Positions 1 through 8,886 of a DNA stretch of 64,000 nucleotides are shown here, piece after piece. Location: assembly GCA_036006425.1 (NCBI GenBank), contig DASYPQ010000027.1, positions 248,001-312,000 on the forward strand, written 5' to 3'. The DNA comes from DASYPQ01 sp036006425. Lineage in GTDB: Bacteria; Planctomycetota; UBA1135; GCA-002686595. The notes under the pieces are model-generated. The model ran no database searches. It saw only the letters and a list, made by a program, of their open reading frames with translations, and was not told the origin of the DNA. How positions within the stretch are numbered: position 1 is the stretch's first letter; every line of letters begins with the position of its first letter. Made by a program: the position numbers and the translations under genes.

Positions 1-928
1 CCTCGCGCGGCGCGCGGGGGCCGCGAATCCTCGTCGGGATTTTCAAGGGACCGTTCGCGAGCGCCTGCGCGACCGCTTCGAGCAGCAGGCGATCGCTCGT
101 GTCGGCGCCCGGATCGAGCCACAGCGTGCCGCGGTCGAGCTGCGCCGGGAGCTTTTCGGGCACGAGGGACGGCCACTCGGGTCGGCGCGGCTCGAAGCGC
201 GCGTACAGCGTGTGCGGCTCGTCGCCCGCGTGCACGACGACCTCGTGGGGGACGCCGCGCTGCTCCTGGCGGAACCAGTCGACGTACTCGTCGGCGAACG
301 CGTACTGCGGATCCGCCGGGATCGCGATCTGGAGCTTCGCGTCGCCGCCGCCCTGGTGCTCGACGTCGATCTCGACGCCTTCGCCCTCGACGGAGACGCG
401 CAGCGCGAGCGTCGCCGCGCCGACGCGCACGCCCTCGACGCGCATCGCGCGACGCTCGATCGCGCCGCGCGGGATGCTCTCGGGGGAAGTCGCGTGCGGG
501 GGCAGCGCCGGGCGCAGGACGACGCCGTCGGGCAGCGCCGCGTCCGACGCCGGCGCGCCGGGCAGGAACCGCGGCAAGAGCGCGGCGAGTGCGGGCGGCG
601 ACGACGCGCACTCGGCGAAGCGCGCCCACGCATCGTCCCAACGCGACTGCGCCATCGCGAGCACGGCGAGCTCGGCGCGCTTCTGCGGATCGGGAACCGT
701 CGCCGGAGCTTCGGCGGAGAGCAGCGCCGCGAAGCGCGCCCACGTCTCCGGCGCCTTCCAGGCGTCCGCAGCGAGCGCGGGCAAGGACGCGGGCCGGACG
801 TCCGGTCCGACCTTCTCGGCCGCGTCCGCGGCGCGTCCCTTCGGGAGCTCGACCTTCCCGCCGCTACTCGCGAGCGCGAGGCCGGCGCAGACCAGGCCGA
901 TCGAGAACCCGAATCGGAGCGCGTCCAT
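1..928 (-). CDS. Secreted protein of unknown function, truncated by the window edge
   Basis: Reads on the minus strand from an ATG at 926-928 and stays open to position 2, so about 309 codons are visible and the C-terminus lies outside the window. The N-terminus is hydrophobic (a Phe-Ser-Ile-Gly-Leu-Val core ending near Ala-Ser-Ser), which looks like a signal peptide. The rest has no motif I recognise. A stretch around residues 160-230 looks like an alternating beta-sheet domain. A perfect TTGACA lies on the minus strand at 961-966, 33 nt upstream of the start, though the matching -10 is poor. It is divergent from the Trm112-like gene. Overlapping plus-strand ORFs here are shadows. Confidence 0.7.
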   Translation of the reverse strand, partial: MDALRFGFSIGLVCAGLALASSGGKVELPKGRAADAAEKVGPDVRPASLPALAADAWKAPETWARFAALLSAEAPATVPDPQKRAELAVLAMAQSRWDDAWARFAECASSPPALAALLPRFLPGAPASDAALPDGVVLRPALPPHATSPESIPRGAIERRAMRVEGVRVGAATLALRVSVEGEGVEIDVEHQGGGDAKLQIAIPADPQYAFADEYVDWFRQEQRGVPHEVVVHAGDEPHTLYARFEPRRPEWPSLVPEKLPAQLDRGTLWLDPGADTSDRLLLEAVAQALANGPLKIPTRIRGPRAPRE

Positions 929-1019
929 CGCGTGCGCAGACTCCGGGCGTCGCGCTTTCCTGTCAAGCCCGACGCCCGGGCTTGGAAATCGGGCCTCGAT
1001 CGGGGATGCTCAGGCGACC

Positions 1020-1265
1020 GTGATCGACAAGGACCTCCTGCAGATCCTCGCGTGTCCCGAGACGCACCAGCCTCTCGAGGAAGCCGGCGCCGATCTCCTG
1101 AAGCGCATCAACGACCGGATCGCGGCCGGCCAGGGCGCGAACCGCACCGGCGCCGCGGTGAAGGACGCGCTGGAAGGCGGCCTCGTGCGCCAGGACGGCA
1201 AGATCGTGTATCCGATCCGCGACGGGATCCCGGTTCTCCTCATCGACGAGGGGATCCAGGTCTAG
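1020..1265 (+). CDS. Trm112-like small zinc-ribbon-type protein
   Basis: 81 residues from a GTG start. It has the family layout: an N-terminal LLQILACPETHQPL segment (residues 5-18) and a C-terminal GKIVYPIRDGIPVLL segment. Only the first of the usual paired cysteines is present in each half (CPET, and no Cys near the C-terminal strand), so it may not bind zinc. Bacterial Trm112/YcaR-family proteins are usually about 60 residues; this one carries an insert of roughly 25 residues in the middle. Trm112 in eukaryotes and archaea stabilises methyltransferases; the bacterial role is unclear. A longer ORF in this frame continues upstream, but it overlaps the divergent gene and has no family similarity. 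Confidence 0.8.
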   Translation: MIDKDLLQILACPETHQPLEEAGADLLKRINDRIAAGQGANRTGAAVKDALEGGLVRQDGKIVYPIRDGIPVLLIDEGIQV

Positions 1266-1284
1266 AGCGCGCGGCGTCGGGCGC

Positions 1285-2568
1285 ATGCTCTGGACTCACT
1301 CCGATCATCCGCGCGCGCGGGTGCGCCTCGCCTACTGCCTGAACGTGCACGCGGCGGAGGAGTTCGCGCAGATGCTCGCGGGCATGCGCGACGTGACGCT
1401 GCCGCTGCGGGACCGCGTCGCGCGCAGGGACGAGCCGTTCGGCGCGGGGCTGTACCTCCCCGCGCGGCTCGCGCGGCGCCTCGCGAGCGAGAGCGGCGCC
1501 GGCGATCTCGCGCGCCTCGTCGAGCTCGTCGTGGAGAACGGGCTCGATCCCTTCACCTACAACGCGTTCCCGGCCGGAGGCTTCCACGCCGACGGGCTGA
1601 AGTCCGCCGTCTTCCGCCCGACGTGGATGGAGGAGGACCGCGTCCGGTTCACGCTCGACGTCGCGCACGTCGCCGCGCACGTCGCGCGCGCGGCGGGCGG
1701 TCCCGCGCGTTCGCACGTGTCGATCAGCACGCACACCGGTGCGTTCGGCGCCGACGTCCGCGGGGAGGAGGACCTGCGCGCGTGCGCGCGGAACCTGGCG
1801 CGCGCGGCCGCGGGCCTCGCGGCGATCGAGGAGCGCACCGGCACGCGGATCGTGCTTTCGCTCGAGGCGGAACCGCGCGCGCTGTGCGGTGACAACGCGT
1901 CGCTCGCGCGGTTCCTCGCGAGCCTGCCCGAGCGCTGCGCGGGCGCCGCGCCGGAGGCGGTGCTCCGGCGTCATCTCGGCGCGTGCCTCGACGCCTGCCA
2001 CTCCGCTGTCGAGTTCGAGGATCCCGCCGAGGCGTTCGAGCTCGCGACGGCATCGGGTCCGCTCGGGAAGCTCCAGTTCTCGAGCGCGCTCGCGCTCGTC
2101 GATCCGGCGGCGAGCGCCGGCGCGCGGGCGGTGCTCCTCGCGACGGACGAGCCGCGCTACCTGCACCAGGTCACCGGCCTCGCACCGGACGGTCGCTGCG
2201 AGGCGAGCGACCTCCCCGAACTCGCACGCGCGCTGGACCCCGAGCGCGCGCCGAGCACGGATTGGCTCGCGTGCCCGGAGTGGCGCTGCCACTTCCACGT
2301 CCCGGTCGACCTCGCCGCGTTGGGGGAGAGCGGGCTCGCGACGACGCGCGACCACGCCGACCGGATCCTCGCCGTGGCGCTCGCGCACCCCGAGCTCTGG
2401 GGCGTCGCCGAGCTCCACCTGGAGATCGAGACCTACACCTGGGACGTCCTCCCCGGGCCGGCGCGTGGGACGGGCGAGCTCGCGGACGGGCTCGAACGCG
2501 AGTACCTCCACGTGATCGCGAGGCTCGAGGCCGCCGGGTGGAGGCGGTCCTCCGCTCCGTTCCGTTGA
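1285..2568 (+). CDS. eboE: EboE-type metabolite traffic protein (TIM-barrel sugar-isomerase-like)
   Basis: 427 residues. The sequence matches EboE as I know it: an N-terminal LAYCLNVHAAEE segment, an ISTHTGAFG turn near residue 150 and the C-terminal signature ETYTWDVLP near residue 382. EboE belongs to the ebo gene set (eboABCDEF), which is linked to movement of secondary metabolites such as scytonemin precursors to the periplasm and is found in cyanobacteria, algal plastids, Bacteroidetes and other phyla. Its fold is that of xylose-isomerase-like enzymes, but its reaction is unknown. It starts 19 nt after the Trm112-like gene and could be co-transcribed with it. Two other ebo genes lie near 41-42.8 kb, not next to it. 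The stop codon overlaps the -35 box of the tRNA promoter. Confidence 0.85.
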   Translation: MLWTHSDHPRARVRLAYCLNVHAAEEFAQMLAGMRDVTLPLRDRVARRDEPFGAGLYLPARLARRLASESGAGDLARLVELVVENGLDPFTYNAFPAGGFHADGLKSAVFRPTWMEEDRVRFTLDVAHVAAHVARAAGGPARSHVSISTHTGAFGADVRGEEDLRACARNLARAAAGLAAIEERTGTRIVLSLEAEPRALCGDNASLARFLASLPERCAGAAPEAVLRRHLGACLDACHSAVEFEDPAEAFELATASGPLGKLQFSSALALVDPAASAGARAVLLATDEPRYLHQVTGLAPDGRCEASDLPELARALDPERAPSTDWLACPEWRCHFHVPVDLAALGESGLATTRDHADRILAVALAHPELWGVAELHLEIETYTWDVLPGPARGTGELADGLEREYLHVIARLEAAGWRRSSAPFR

Positions 2569-2593
2569 CAGGCTCGCGCGGTCTCCCTATCGT
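2565..2593 (+). promoter_or_regulatory. Sigma-70 type promoter of tRNA-Glu
   Basis: A perfect -35 TTGACA (2565-2570), a 17-nt spacer and a -10 TATCGT (2588-2593). Transcription would begin near 2600, about 36 nt before the tRNA. The -35 box contains the TGA stop of eboE. Confidence 0.75.
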
Positions 2594-2635
2594 TCCGCTC
2601 CCCGAGCGCGTCCCGCGCGGCTCGGCGCCGACAAC

Positions 2636-2713
2636 GGCCCCATCGTCTAGCCAGGCCTAGGACACCAGGTTTTCATCCTGGCGACAGGGGTTCAAATCCC
2701 CTTGGGGTCACCA
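2636..2713 (+). tRNA. tRNA-Glu (anticodon UUC)
   Basis: A full cloverleaf can be drawn. The acceptor stem GGCCCCA pairs with TGGGGTC, the anticodon stem CAGG/CCTG encloses the loop TTTTCAT with anticodon TTC, and the T arm is AGGGG-TTCAAAT-CCCCT. The discriminator A and the CCA end (2711-2713) are encoded in the DNA. Confidence 0.95.
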
Positions 2714-2720
2714 TTCCGAA

Positions 2721-2758
2721 ACGGGAGGCCGGGGTCAGGGCCCGGTCTCCCGTGTTTT
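2721..2758 (+). terminator. Rho-independent terminator after tRNA-Glu
   Basis: A 13-bp stem (ACGGGAGGCCGGG with CCCGGTCTCCCGT, one G-T wobble) with a short loop is followed by GTTTT. It starts 8 nt after the tRNA CCA end. Confidence 0.85.
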
Positions 2759-2810
2759 CGGTCGATCGAGCCCGGACTCCGTCCCAGCGCTATGCTCAGG
2801 GGGTTCGATC

Positions 2811-4193
2811 ATGAACGCGGTCCTGGCCCTGGGCTTGGCCTGCTGCGCGATCGGCTGCTCTCCGGCTGCCAAGCCCCCGATCGATCCGGTCCTCCCCCCC
2901 GGGTCGATGACGCTCGAACCCGACGTGCGCGACCTCATCGCGAAGCACGTCGCGCTCGTCCGTGAGCTTTCGTCGACTGCCTCGGCGCACGGGAGCCTCG
3001 GCCTCGTGTACGAGGCGAACGACCTCTGGGTCCCGGCGGAGGCGAGCTACGCGAACGCCGCGATCCTCGATCCCGGCGCGCCCTTGTGGCGCTACCACCG
3101 AGCCGTCGTGCTGAGGGAAGTCGGGCGCACGGTCGAATCGAACGAGCTCCTCCTCAAGGCCGCGGCCGAGCTTCCGAACGATCCCGGGGTTCAGCATCGC
3201 CTCGGCGTCGTCCTGCTCGAGCTCGGAGACGTCGCCGGATCGGAGGCCGCGTTCCGTCGTGCCCTCGGCGCCGCGCCGGGCCATCCTTCGTGCCTGGTCG
3301 GCCTCGCGTTCGTGTGCATCGCCCGCGACGACTGGGCGGGCGCGCGCGACTTGTGCCTGCCGATCGTGAAGGACGATCCGGGCTTCCAGCAGGCGCAGTA
3401 CGCGCTCGGTCTCGCGTACCGGGGATTGGGCGATGCCAAGCACGCCGCGATCGCGCTGAATCTCGGCGCGGAAGGCAAGACGCGCTACCTCGACGACCCG
3501 CTCTCGGCGGAGCTGAAGAGCTATCGCGTCAACATCATGAGCCAGATCACCGAGACCCAGGTTCTCGAGAAGGCGAACCGCAACGAGGAGGCGCTCGCGA
3601 TCTGGGCTCGGATGGTCGCGCGAAACCCCGACCAGAAGACGCTGATCACGAACTACGGCGCCGCGCTTCTCGCGCTGGGGCGGGCCGACGAAGCGATCGT
3701 GCAGCTGAACCGGTCGCTCGCGCTCGACGAGAACGAATTCGCGACGCACATGGACCTGGCCGAGGCCTTCAGCCTGAAGAAACAGTTCGAGCAGGCCCGC
3801 GTGCACGCCGACCGGGCGGTCGCGCTCGCGCCGCAGGTCGCGCGGACGCACAGGACGCGCGCGGGCGTCCTCGCCGCCGGTCACGAGTTCGAGGCGGCGT
3901 ACCAGGAGCTGCGGCGCGCCGTCGAGCTCGACCCGCACGATTCCGTCGCGTTCGGAGCACTCGCGGAGATCTCGACCCTGAGCGGTCACGCGGACGAAGC
4001 GAAGGGCTGGTTCCAAATGGCGGTCGACGTGGACCCGACGAATCTGTCCGCTTTCGTCAATCTCGCTCGCCTCAATCTGAATGCGGGCGCGACCGAAACC
4101 GCGATGGCTCAGGTGCAGGAACTCCTCGAGCGGGCACCGAACGACAAGCACGTCCGCGCGCTCGCTGCCCAACTCGGGCTCTCCAGGCGATGA
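2811..4193 (+). CDS. TPR-repeat lipoprotein
   Basis: 460 residues. A signal sequence with a lipobox (AIGC, Cys16) predicts a lipid-anchored protein. The rest is a nearly continuous run of roughly nine tetratricopeptide repeats from about residue 45 to the end, with typical spacing of Gly/Ala and LDP-type turns. TPR superhelices bind partner proteins. It overlaps the downstream CRTAC1-like gene by ATGA, so the two are translationally coupled and probably act together. A possible -10 (TATGCT, 2791-2796) lies 14 nt before the start. Confidence 0.85.
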   Translation: MNAVLALGLACCAIGCSPAAKPPIDPVLPPGSMTLEPDVRDLIAKHVALVRELSSTASAHGSLGLVYEANDLWVPAEASYANAAILDPGAPLWRYHRAVVLREVGRTVESNELLLKAAAELPNDPGVQHRLGVVLLELGDVAGSEAAFRRALGAAPGHPSCLVGLAFVCIARDDWAGARDLCLPIVKDDPGFQQAQYALGLAYRGLGDAKHAAIALNLGAEGKTRYLDDPLSAELKSYRVNIMSQITETQVLEKANRNEEALAIWARMVARNPDQKTLITNYGAALLALGRADEAIVQLNRSLALDENEFATHMDLAEAFSLKKQFEQARVHADRAVALAPQVARTHRTRAGVLAAGHEFEAAYQELRRAVELDPHDSVAFGALAEISTLSGHADEAKGWFQMAVDVDPTNLSAFVNLARLNLNAGATETAMAQVQELLERAPNDKHVRALAAQLGLSRR

Positions 4194-5902
4194 GGCTCCA
4201 CGGCTTCCGACGCGTGCGCGGAGTGCCACTCGTCGCGTTGGGCTGCCTCGCGGCGTGCTCCGAAGGGTCCGGCGCCGCGGCTGCGCCCCCGAGTCCGAGG
4301 ACGGTGCCCGACGCCGTCCCCTGGTTCGAGGACGTGACGACGAGGAGCGGCATCGAGTTCCACCACGTCCGATGCTTCCAGCAGCGTTTCTGGCTGCCGG
4401 AGATCATGTGCGGCGGCGTCGGTTGGATCGACTACGACGGCGACGGACTCCTCGATCTCTACTGCGTGCAGAGCGGCGATCTCGTGCCGGGCACGCGGGA
4501 GATGCCCGGCGACAAGCTCTACCGGAACCGCGGAGACGGGACGTTCGAGGACGTGACCTCGAAGGCGGGCCTCGGGGACCGGAGTTACGGGATGGGTTGC
4601 GCCGTCGGCGACTACGACGGCGACGGCCGCTCCGACCTGTACGTCACGAACCTCGGACCGAACGTCCTCTATCACAACAACGGCGACGGCACGTTCACGG
4701 ACGCCACCGAGTCCGCCGGCGTGGGAGATCCGAGCTGGAGCGCGAGTGCCGGGTTCTTCGACTTCGACGGCGACGGCGATCTCGACCTCTTCGTCGTGAA
4801 CTATCTCCATTGGTCCGCGGAGTCCGAAATCGAGTGCAAATCGGTTTGGGGCGAGAAGGACTATTGCGGGCCGAAGAACTACAGCGCGCCGGCCCATTCG
4901 ACGCTCTACCGCAACGACGGCGGCGGACGCTTCACCGACGTGACGGAGTCGGCCGGGCTGCTCACCGCGTTCGGCAACGGGCTCGGCCTCGCGCTCGTGG
5001 ACTTCGATCGTGATGGAAGACTCGACGCGTTCGTCGCCAACGACGCGATGCCGAACCAGCTCTGGATCAACCAGGGCAATGGACGATTCGTGGACAAGGC
5101 TCTCGCCTCGGGCATCGCTGTGGATCGCAACGGCGTCACCCGAGCGGGCATGGGCGTCGCGACGGGCGACGTGGACGGTGACGGACACGTCGATGTCTTC
5201 GTCACCAACTTGCGCAGCGAGTCGAACATCCTCTACCTGAATCGTCGCGGGACGTTCAGCGACCGGACGCCGCAGTCGGGGCTCGTCGCGCCGAGCCTCG
5301 CGTACACGGGTTTCGGCGACGGGCTTTTCGACTTCGACCTCGACGGGCGGCTGGACTTGTACGTCGGCAACGGGCGAGTGGCGCTGTGGAGTCCGTTCTG
5401 CAGCGACACCGACCGGTACGCCGAGCCGAACCATCTCTTCCACGGCATGGAAGGGGCTCGGTTCGTGGAGGTCGTGCCGCAGGGCGGCACCGTCGAGCCC
5501 CTGATCGGCAACAGTCGCGGCGTCGCGTTCGCGGACTACGACAACGACGGGGACGTCGACCTCGCCTACCTCGACAACAACGGGAGCGTCCACCTCCTGC
5601 GCAACGTCGCCCCGCACGCGGGGCACTGGATCGAGATGCGGGTCGTCGACGCGCGTGGAATCGACGTGCCCGGTGCGTCGGTGGAGCTCGAGGCGCTCGG
5701 GAGGAAGCTGCGCCGCGAAGTTGCGCCGTGCTCCAGCTACTGCTCGTCGAACGACGCGCGCGTGCACTTCGGCCTCGGCGCGAGCGCGGAGGCCGCGGGC
5801 GTGCTCGTGACGTGGCCGGGCGGCGAGCGCGAGGCGTTCGGCGCACGCGCGGCGGATCGACAGCACGTCTTGCGCCGCGGGTCCGGCAAGAACGCGCGCT
5901 GA
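4190..5902 (+). CDS. CRTAC1-like FG-GAP/ASPIC lipoprotein
   Basis: 570 residues. A signal sequence with a likely lipobox (LAAC, Cys22) is followed by seven VCBS/FG-GAP blades, each with a calcium-loop motif: DYDGDG, DYDGDG, DFDGDG, DFDRDG, DVDGDG, DFDLDG and DYDNDG. A C-terminal UnbV/ASPIC-type domain follows (about residues 480-560, with VTWPGGERE near the end). The family forms an extracellular calcium-binding beta-propeller. Its role in bacteria is unknown, but it often sits beside TPR lipoproteins in Planctomycetota and Acidobacteria, as here. The start ATG overlaps the previous stop codon. Confidence 0.85.
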   Translation: MRLHGFRRVRGVPLVALGCLAACSEGSGAAAAPPSPRTVPDAVPWFEDVTTRSGIEFHHVRCFQQRFWLPEIMCGGVGWIDYDGDGLLDLYCVQSGDLVPGTREMPGDKLYRNRGDGTFEDVTSKAGLGDRSYGMGCAVGDYDGDGRSDLYVTNLGPNVLYHNNGDGTFTDATESAGVGDPSWSASAGFFDFDGDGDLDLFVVNYLHWSAESEIECKSVWGEKDYCGPKNYSAPAHSTLYRNDGGGRFTDVTESAGLLTAFGNGLGLALVDFDRDGRLDAFVANDAMPNQLWINQGNGRFVDKALASGIAVDRNGVTRAGMGVATGDVDGDGHVDVFVTNLRSESNILYLNRRGTFSDRTPQSGLVAPSLAYTGFGDGLFDFDLDGRLDLYVGNGRVALWSPFCSDTDRYAEPNHLFHGMEGARFVEVVPQGGTVEPLIGNSRGVAFADYDNDGDVDLAYLDNNGSVHLLRNVAPHAGHWIEMRVVDARGIDVPGASVELEALGRKLRREVAPCSSYCSSNDARVHFGLGASAEAAGVLVTWPGGEREAFGARAADRQHVLRRGSGKNAR

Positions 5903-5914
5903 CGCAGTCAGCGC
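5896..5914. terminator. Perfect hairpin spanning two convergent stop codons
   Basis: GCGCTGAC (5896-5903), loop GCA, GTCAGCGC (5907-5914): an 8-bp perfect stem. It contains the TGA stop of the CRTAC1-like gene (5900-5902) and the minus-strand TGA of the transporter (5908-5910). It has no T tract, so it may work as a bidirectional RNA 3'-end structure rather than a classical terminator. Confidence 0.5.
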
Positions 5915-7908
5915 ACCTGGACCGGCAGGACCACGAGCGTCCGCCCCTGTCCGCGCAGGCGTCGCTGGATCGACATCGCGGTCTCGTTGTGCAGGATGCG
6001 GTGGAACCATTCCTCCTGCGGGAATACGACCTTGCTGGCGAAGAAGACCGTGCGGGGGAACTCGCGCGCGACCTCGTCGCACAGGTCCTCGGCGGTCGAA
6101 GCGACCTCCGTGCCGATGCCGACGCGCGAGATGCAGGGCAGACCCTGCCTCTCCGCGAACGCGACGAACTTGGCGAGGTCGGATTCGGTCTTGGCGCGCA
6201 ACGCGTCGATCTCGTCGATGCCCTTGAAGACGCCCGAGTCGACGACTCCGACGGAGAGGAACACGAAGTTCTTGAAGTACCCGGGGAACGTGCGCAGGAC
6301 CGAGAGCAGCGTGTGGATCCCGACGCCGCCGTAGCCGCCGACGAGGACGGCCGCGGTGGGTTCCCTCGGAGCGAGCGCGGGCACCGGCGGCGGGGGAGTC
6401 GGAGGCGGGAGATCGAGGACCGAGTCGAGCGCCGTGAGGCGCGCGCTGACGCCCGCGTAGTGCCTGTGGATCACGATGCAGATCACCACGGCGGTGCCCG
6501 TGACGACGATCGTCAACCACGCACCCTCGACGAACTTCTCCATCACGGTGATCACGAGGATCGTGCCGCACAGGCAGCAGCTCGTCGCGAAGAGCAGCGT
6601 GCGGCGCTTGCGCCCGGGCTTCGGCTTCGCCTTCCGCCAGAACCGGAGCATCGCGAACATCGAGAGCGTGAACGTGAGGAACACGTTCACGCTGTACATC
6701 ACGACGAGATCCTTGACGTTGCCCTGCGTGTACACGAGGGCGACGAGCGCGGCACCTCCGACGAGCACGATGCCGTTCTGCGTCGTCAGCCGTTCCGACA
6801 ATCCCGCGAAGCGGCGCGGCACCCACGAGTCCACGGCCATGTTCGCGAGGATCCGCGGTCCGTCGAGGAATCCGGCCTGCGCCGCGACGACGAGCAGCGT
6901 GCCCTCGGCGAGCAGCGTGAGGAACGTGAACACGGAACCGAGATGCGTGCGGCGGCCGATGTCCTCGGCGAGGACGGCATTGAGGGTCTTGCCGGCGACC
7001 GGATGGATGTCGCGCAGGTAGAAGCACACCAGCAATCCGGCCGCGGTGAGCGACAGCGAGATCGCCATGTAGAGCATCGTGCGGCGCGCGGTCTGGACGC
7101 GCGGCTCGCGCATGATCGGCATGCCGTTCGAAACGGCCTCGATCCCCGTGTACGTGCCGCCGCCGAGCGAGTACGCCCGCGCGAGCAGCAGCAGCATCGC
7201 GAACAGGCCGAGCGTCGACGGCGATCCCGTCGCGCCTGCCACCACCGGCGCGACGGTCGCGTGGGCGTCGCGCCATCCGAAGAAGATGCCCGCGCCGATG
7301 AGGACGACGTGCGTCGCGAGGAAGAGCAGGAACACGGGCAGCAGCGCCAGGATCGATTCCTTCGCTCCGCGCAGGTTGAGCACGGTGAGCCCGAAGATGA
7401 ACACGACCTCGAGGAAGTACTTGAAGAAGATGTGCAGATGGGGCGCGAGGCTGAAGATCGCGTCGCCCGCGGCGGCGACGGACACCGTGATCGTCAGGAT
7501 GTAGTCGACGAGGAGCGCGCACCCCGAGATGACGCCGACGTGCGGTCCGAGCAGCTTCGTCGCCACCGAGTAGCCGCCGCCGCCGGCCGGGAACTCCTCG
7601 ATGATGAAGCCGTACGCGGTCGAGATCACGAGGACGGTGATCGCCGACACGACCGCGAGGACGAGCGCGAGGTGGTTGTGCCCGCCGAGAGCGAGGAACG
7701 CCTCCTCCGGCCCGTACGCGGACGACGAGAGGCCGTCCGCGCCGAGGCCCACCCACGCGAGCAGGGGGATCAGCGCGAGGCGGTGGAAGATCGACCGGTC
7801 GGTGAGGTCGCGGGGCCGGCCGACGAGGAAGCGCCGGACCCTCTGCGCGACGCTAGCACGGGGTGCGTCGCCGTCGGACTCCGCCGGGGAACCGGGTCCG
7901 GGGTGCAT
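5908..7908 (-). CDS. APC-superfamily permease, KimA-like potassium transporter
   Basis: 666 residues. About 12 transmembrane segments occupy residues 40-450. The first carries GADGLSSSAYGPEEAF, the KimA/YdaO-like version of the APC substrate-site helix, and a glycine-rich loop (EEFPAGGGGYSVA) follows. The C-terminal 200 residues form a soluble UspA-like alpha/beta domain, as in KimA. KimA proteins are high-affinity potassium importers controlled by c-di-AMP in Firmicutes; potassium as the substrate here is inferred. I chose the ATG at 7906-7908 because a TACAGT box ends 6 nt upstream. The TTG at 7962 would place the promoter inside the gene. Confidence 0.8.
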   Translation of the reverse strand: MHPGPGSPAESDGDAPRASVAQRVRRFLVGRPRDLTDRSIFHRLALIPLLAWVGLGADGLSSSAYGPEEAFLALGGHNHLALVLAVVSAITVLVISTAYGFIIEEFPAGGGGYSVATKLLGPHVGVISGCALLVDYILTITVSVAAAGDAIFSLAPHLHIFFKYFLEVVFIFGLTVLNLRGAKESILALLPVFLLFLATHVVLIGAGIFFGWRDAHATVAPVVAGATGSPSTLGLFAMLLLLARAYSLGGGTYTGIEAVSNGMPIMREPRVQTARRTMLYMAISLSLTAAGLLVCFYLRDIHPVAGKTLNAVLAEDIGRRTHLGSVFTFLTLLAEGTLLVVAAQAGFLDGPRILANMAVDSWVPRRFAGLSERLTTQNGIVLVGGAALVALVYTQGNVKDLVVMYSVNVFLTFTLSMFAMLRFWRKAKPKPGRKRRTLLFATSCCLCGTILVITVMEKFVEGAWLTIVVTGTAVVICIVIHRHYAGVSARLTALDSVLDLPPPTPPPPVPALAPREPTAAVLVGGYGGVGIHTLLSVLRTFPGYFKNFVFLSVGVVDSGVFKGIDEIDALRAKTESDLAKFVAFAERQGLPCISRVGIGTEVASTAEDLCDEVAREFPRTVFFASKVVFPQEEWFHRILHNETAMSIQRRLRGQGRTLVVLPVQVR

Positions 7909-7914
7909 CCGGTC

Positions 7915-7920
7915 ACTGTA
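7915..7920 (-). promoter_or_regulatory. Candidate leaderless -10 box of the KimA-like gene
   Basis: TACAGT on the minus strand, 6 nt before the ATG at 7908. No convincing -35 is seen. Confidence 0.4.
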
Positions 7921-7989
7921 TCCGTTGCGTAGGGCGGAACCTCGCCGCGCCCGTCGCCGCAACTGCCTGCCGCTGGGCCAATTGGGGAG

Positions 7990-8883
7990 TCAGGCGCCGG
8001 CGCGCGGGTGCGCCTGCTCGTAGATCGTGCGCAGGCGCTCGATCGAGACGTGCGTGTAGATCTGCGTCGTCGTCAGGTGCGCGTGCCCGAGCAGCTCCTG
8101 GACGGCGCGCAGGTCCGCGCCGCGGTCGAGGAGGTGCGTCGCGAAACTGTGGCGCAGCGTGTGCGGCGTCGCGCGCCGCCGGACGCCGGCCTCGAGCGCG
8201 CGCTTCGCGACGATCCGGCCGAGCGACCGCGTCGTGATCCGTCCGCCGCGCGGGTTCAGGAAGACGGCCCCCTGGGCGCGCGGCGCGGGAGGCGGGCGCT
8301 CCGGATCGGCGAGGTACGTCTTGAGCGCGTCGGCGGCGAAGCTCCCGACGGCCGCCATCCGCTCCTTCCGGCCCTTGCCGCGGACCCGCGCGACGCCGCG
8401 GCGCAGGTCGAGGTCTCCGCGGTCGAGTCCGACCGTCTCGGCGGCACGCGTGCCGGCCGAGTACATGAGCTCGAGGATCGCGCGGTCGCGCCGGCCGGCG
8501 TGCGTCGAAAGATCGGGAGCCGCGAGCAGGGACTCGACTTCGGCGACCTCGAGCGCCGTCGGGAGCCGGCGCTCGCCGCGCCGCTGCCGGAGCCCCGCGG
8601 CGGGATGCGCGTCGATCGCGCCCTTCTTCAGGAGGTGCGTGAAGAGCGAGCGCATCGCGGAGAGCTTGCGCTGGATCGTGGCGCGCGAGAGCTCGCGCGC
8701 GTCGAGCTCCGCGAGGAACGAGCGCAGGGTGCGCGGCGTCACGGCGCGCGCGCTCGCGATGCCGCGTTCGTCGAGGAACGCGAGGAAGGTCTCGAGGTCC
8801 CCGCGGTACGCGCGCAGCGTGTGCTCGGAAGCTCCGCGCGCGGCGGCGAGCTCCTTCAGGAAGCCGTCGACGTGCGCGCGCAC
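7990..8883 (-). CDS. xerC: Tyrosine recombinase of the XerC/XerD type
   Basis: 297 residues, the normal Xer length. An N-terminal SAM-like core-binding domain covers residues 1-85. The catalytic domain has the full set of residues: Arg146 (GTRAAE), Lys170 (RGKGRKE), His241 and Arg244 (HTLRHSFATH), His267 (GHAHL) and the nucleophile Tyr276. Xer recombinases resolve chromosome dimers at dif during division. The GTG start lies 3 nt after the stop of the upstream membrane-protein gene, so it is the last gene of a minus-strand operon. No phage or integron features are nearby, which favours a housekeeping Xer; XerC and XerD cannot be told apart here. Confidence 0.85.
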   Translation of the reverse strand: MRAHVDGFLKELAAARGASEHTLRAYRGDLETFLAFLDERGIASARAVTPRTLRSFLAELDARELSRATIQRKLSAMRSLFTHLLKKGAIDAHPAAGLRQRRGERRLPTALEVAEVESLLAAPDLSTHAGRRDRAILELMYSAGTRAAETVGLDRGDLDLRRGVARVRGKGRKERMAAVGSFAADALKTYLADPERPPPAPRAQGAVFLNPRGGRITTRSLGRIVAKRALEAGVRRRATPHTLRHSFATHLLDRGADLRAVQELLGHAHLTTTQIYTHVSIERLRTIYEQAHPRAGA

Positions 8884-8886
8884 GAC

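Noticed and set aside
1240..2511. Long minus-strand ORF (423 codons) opposite eboE
   Set aside because: A shadow of the GC-rich third-position bias of eboE: Arg/Glu/Ala-rich with no family similarity, while the plus strand has clear EboE motifs.
4109..7756. A minus-strand ORF of 1215 codons
   Set aside because: It crosses the CRTAC1-like gene antisense and the KimA-like gene out of frame, with low-complexity Arg/Ala/Val composition.
7990..8883. XerC-like gene as a phage or integron integrase
   Set aside because: It lies in an operon with resident genes, and no att-like repeats, cargo genes or composition change are seen.
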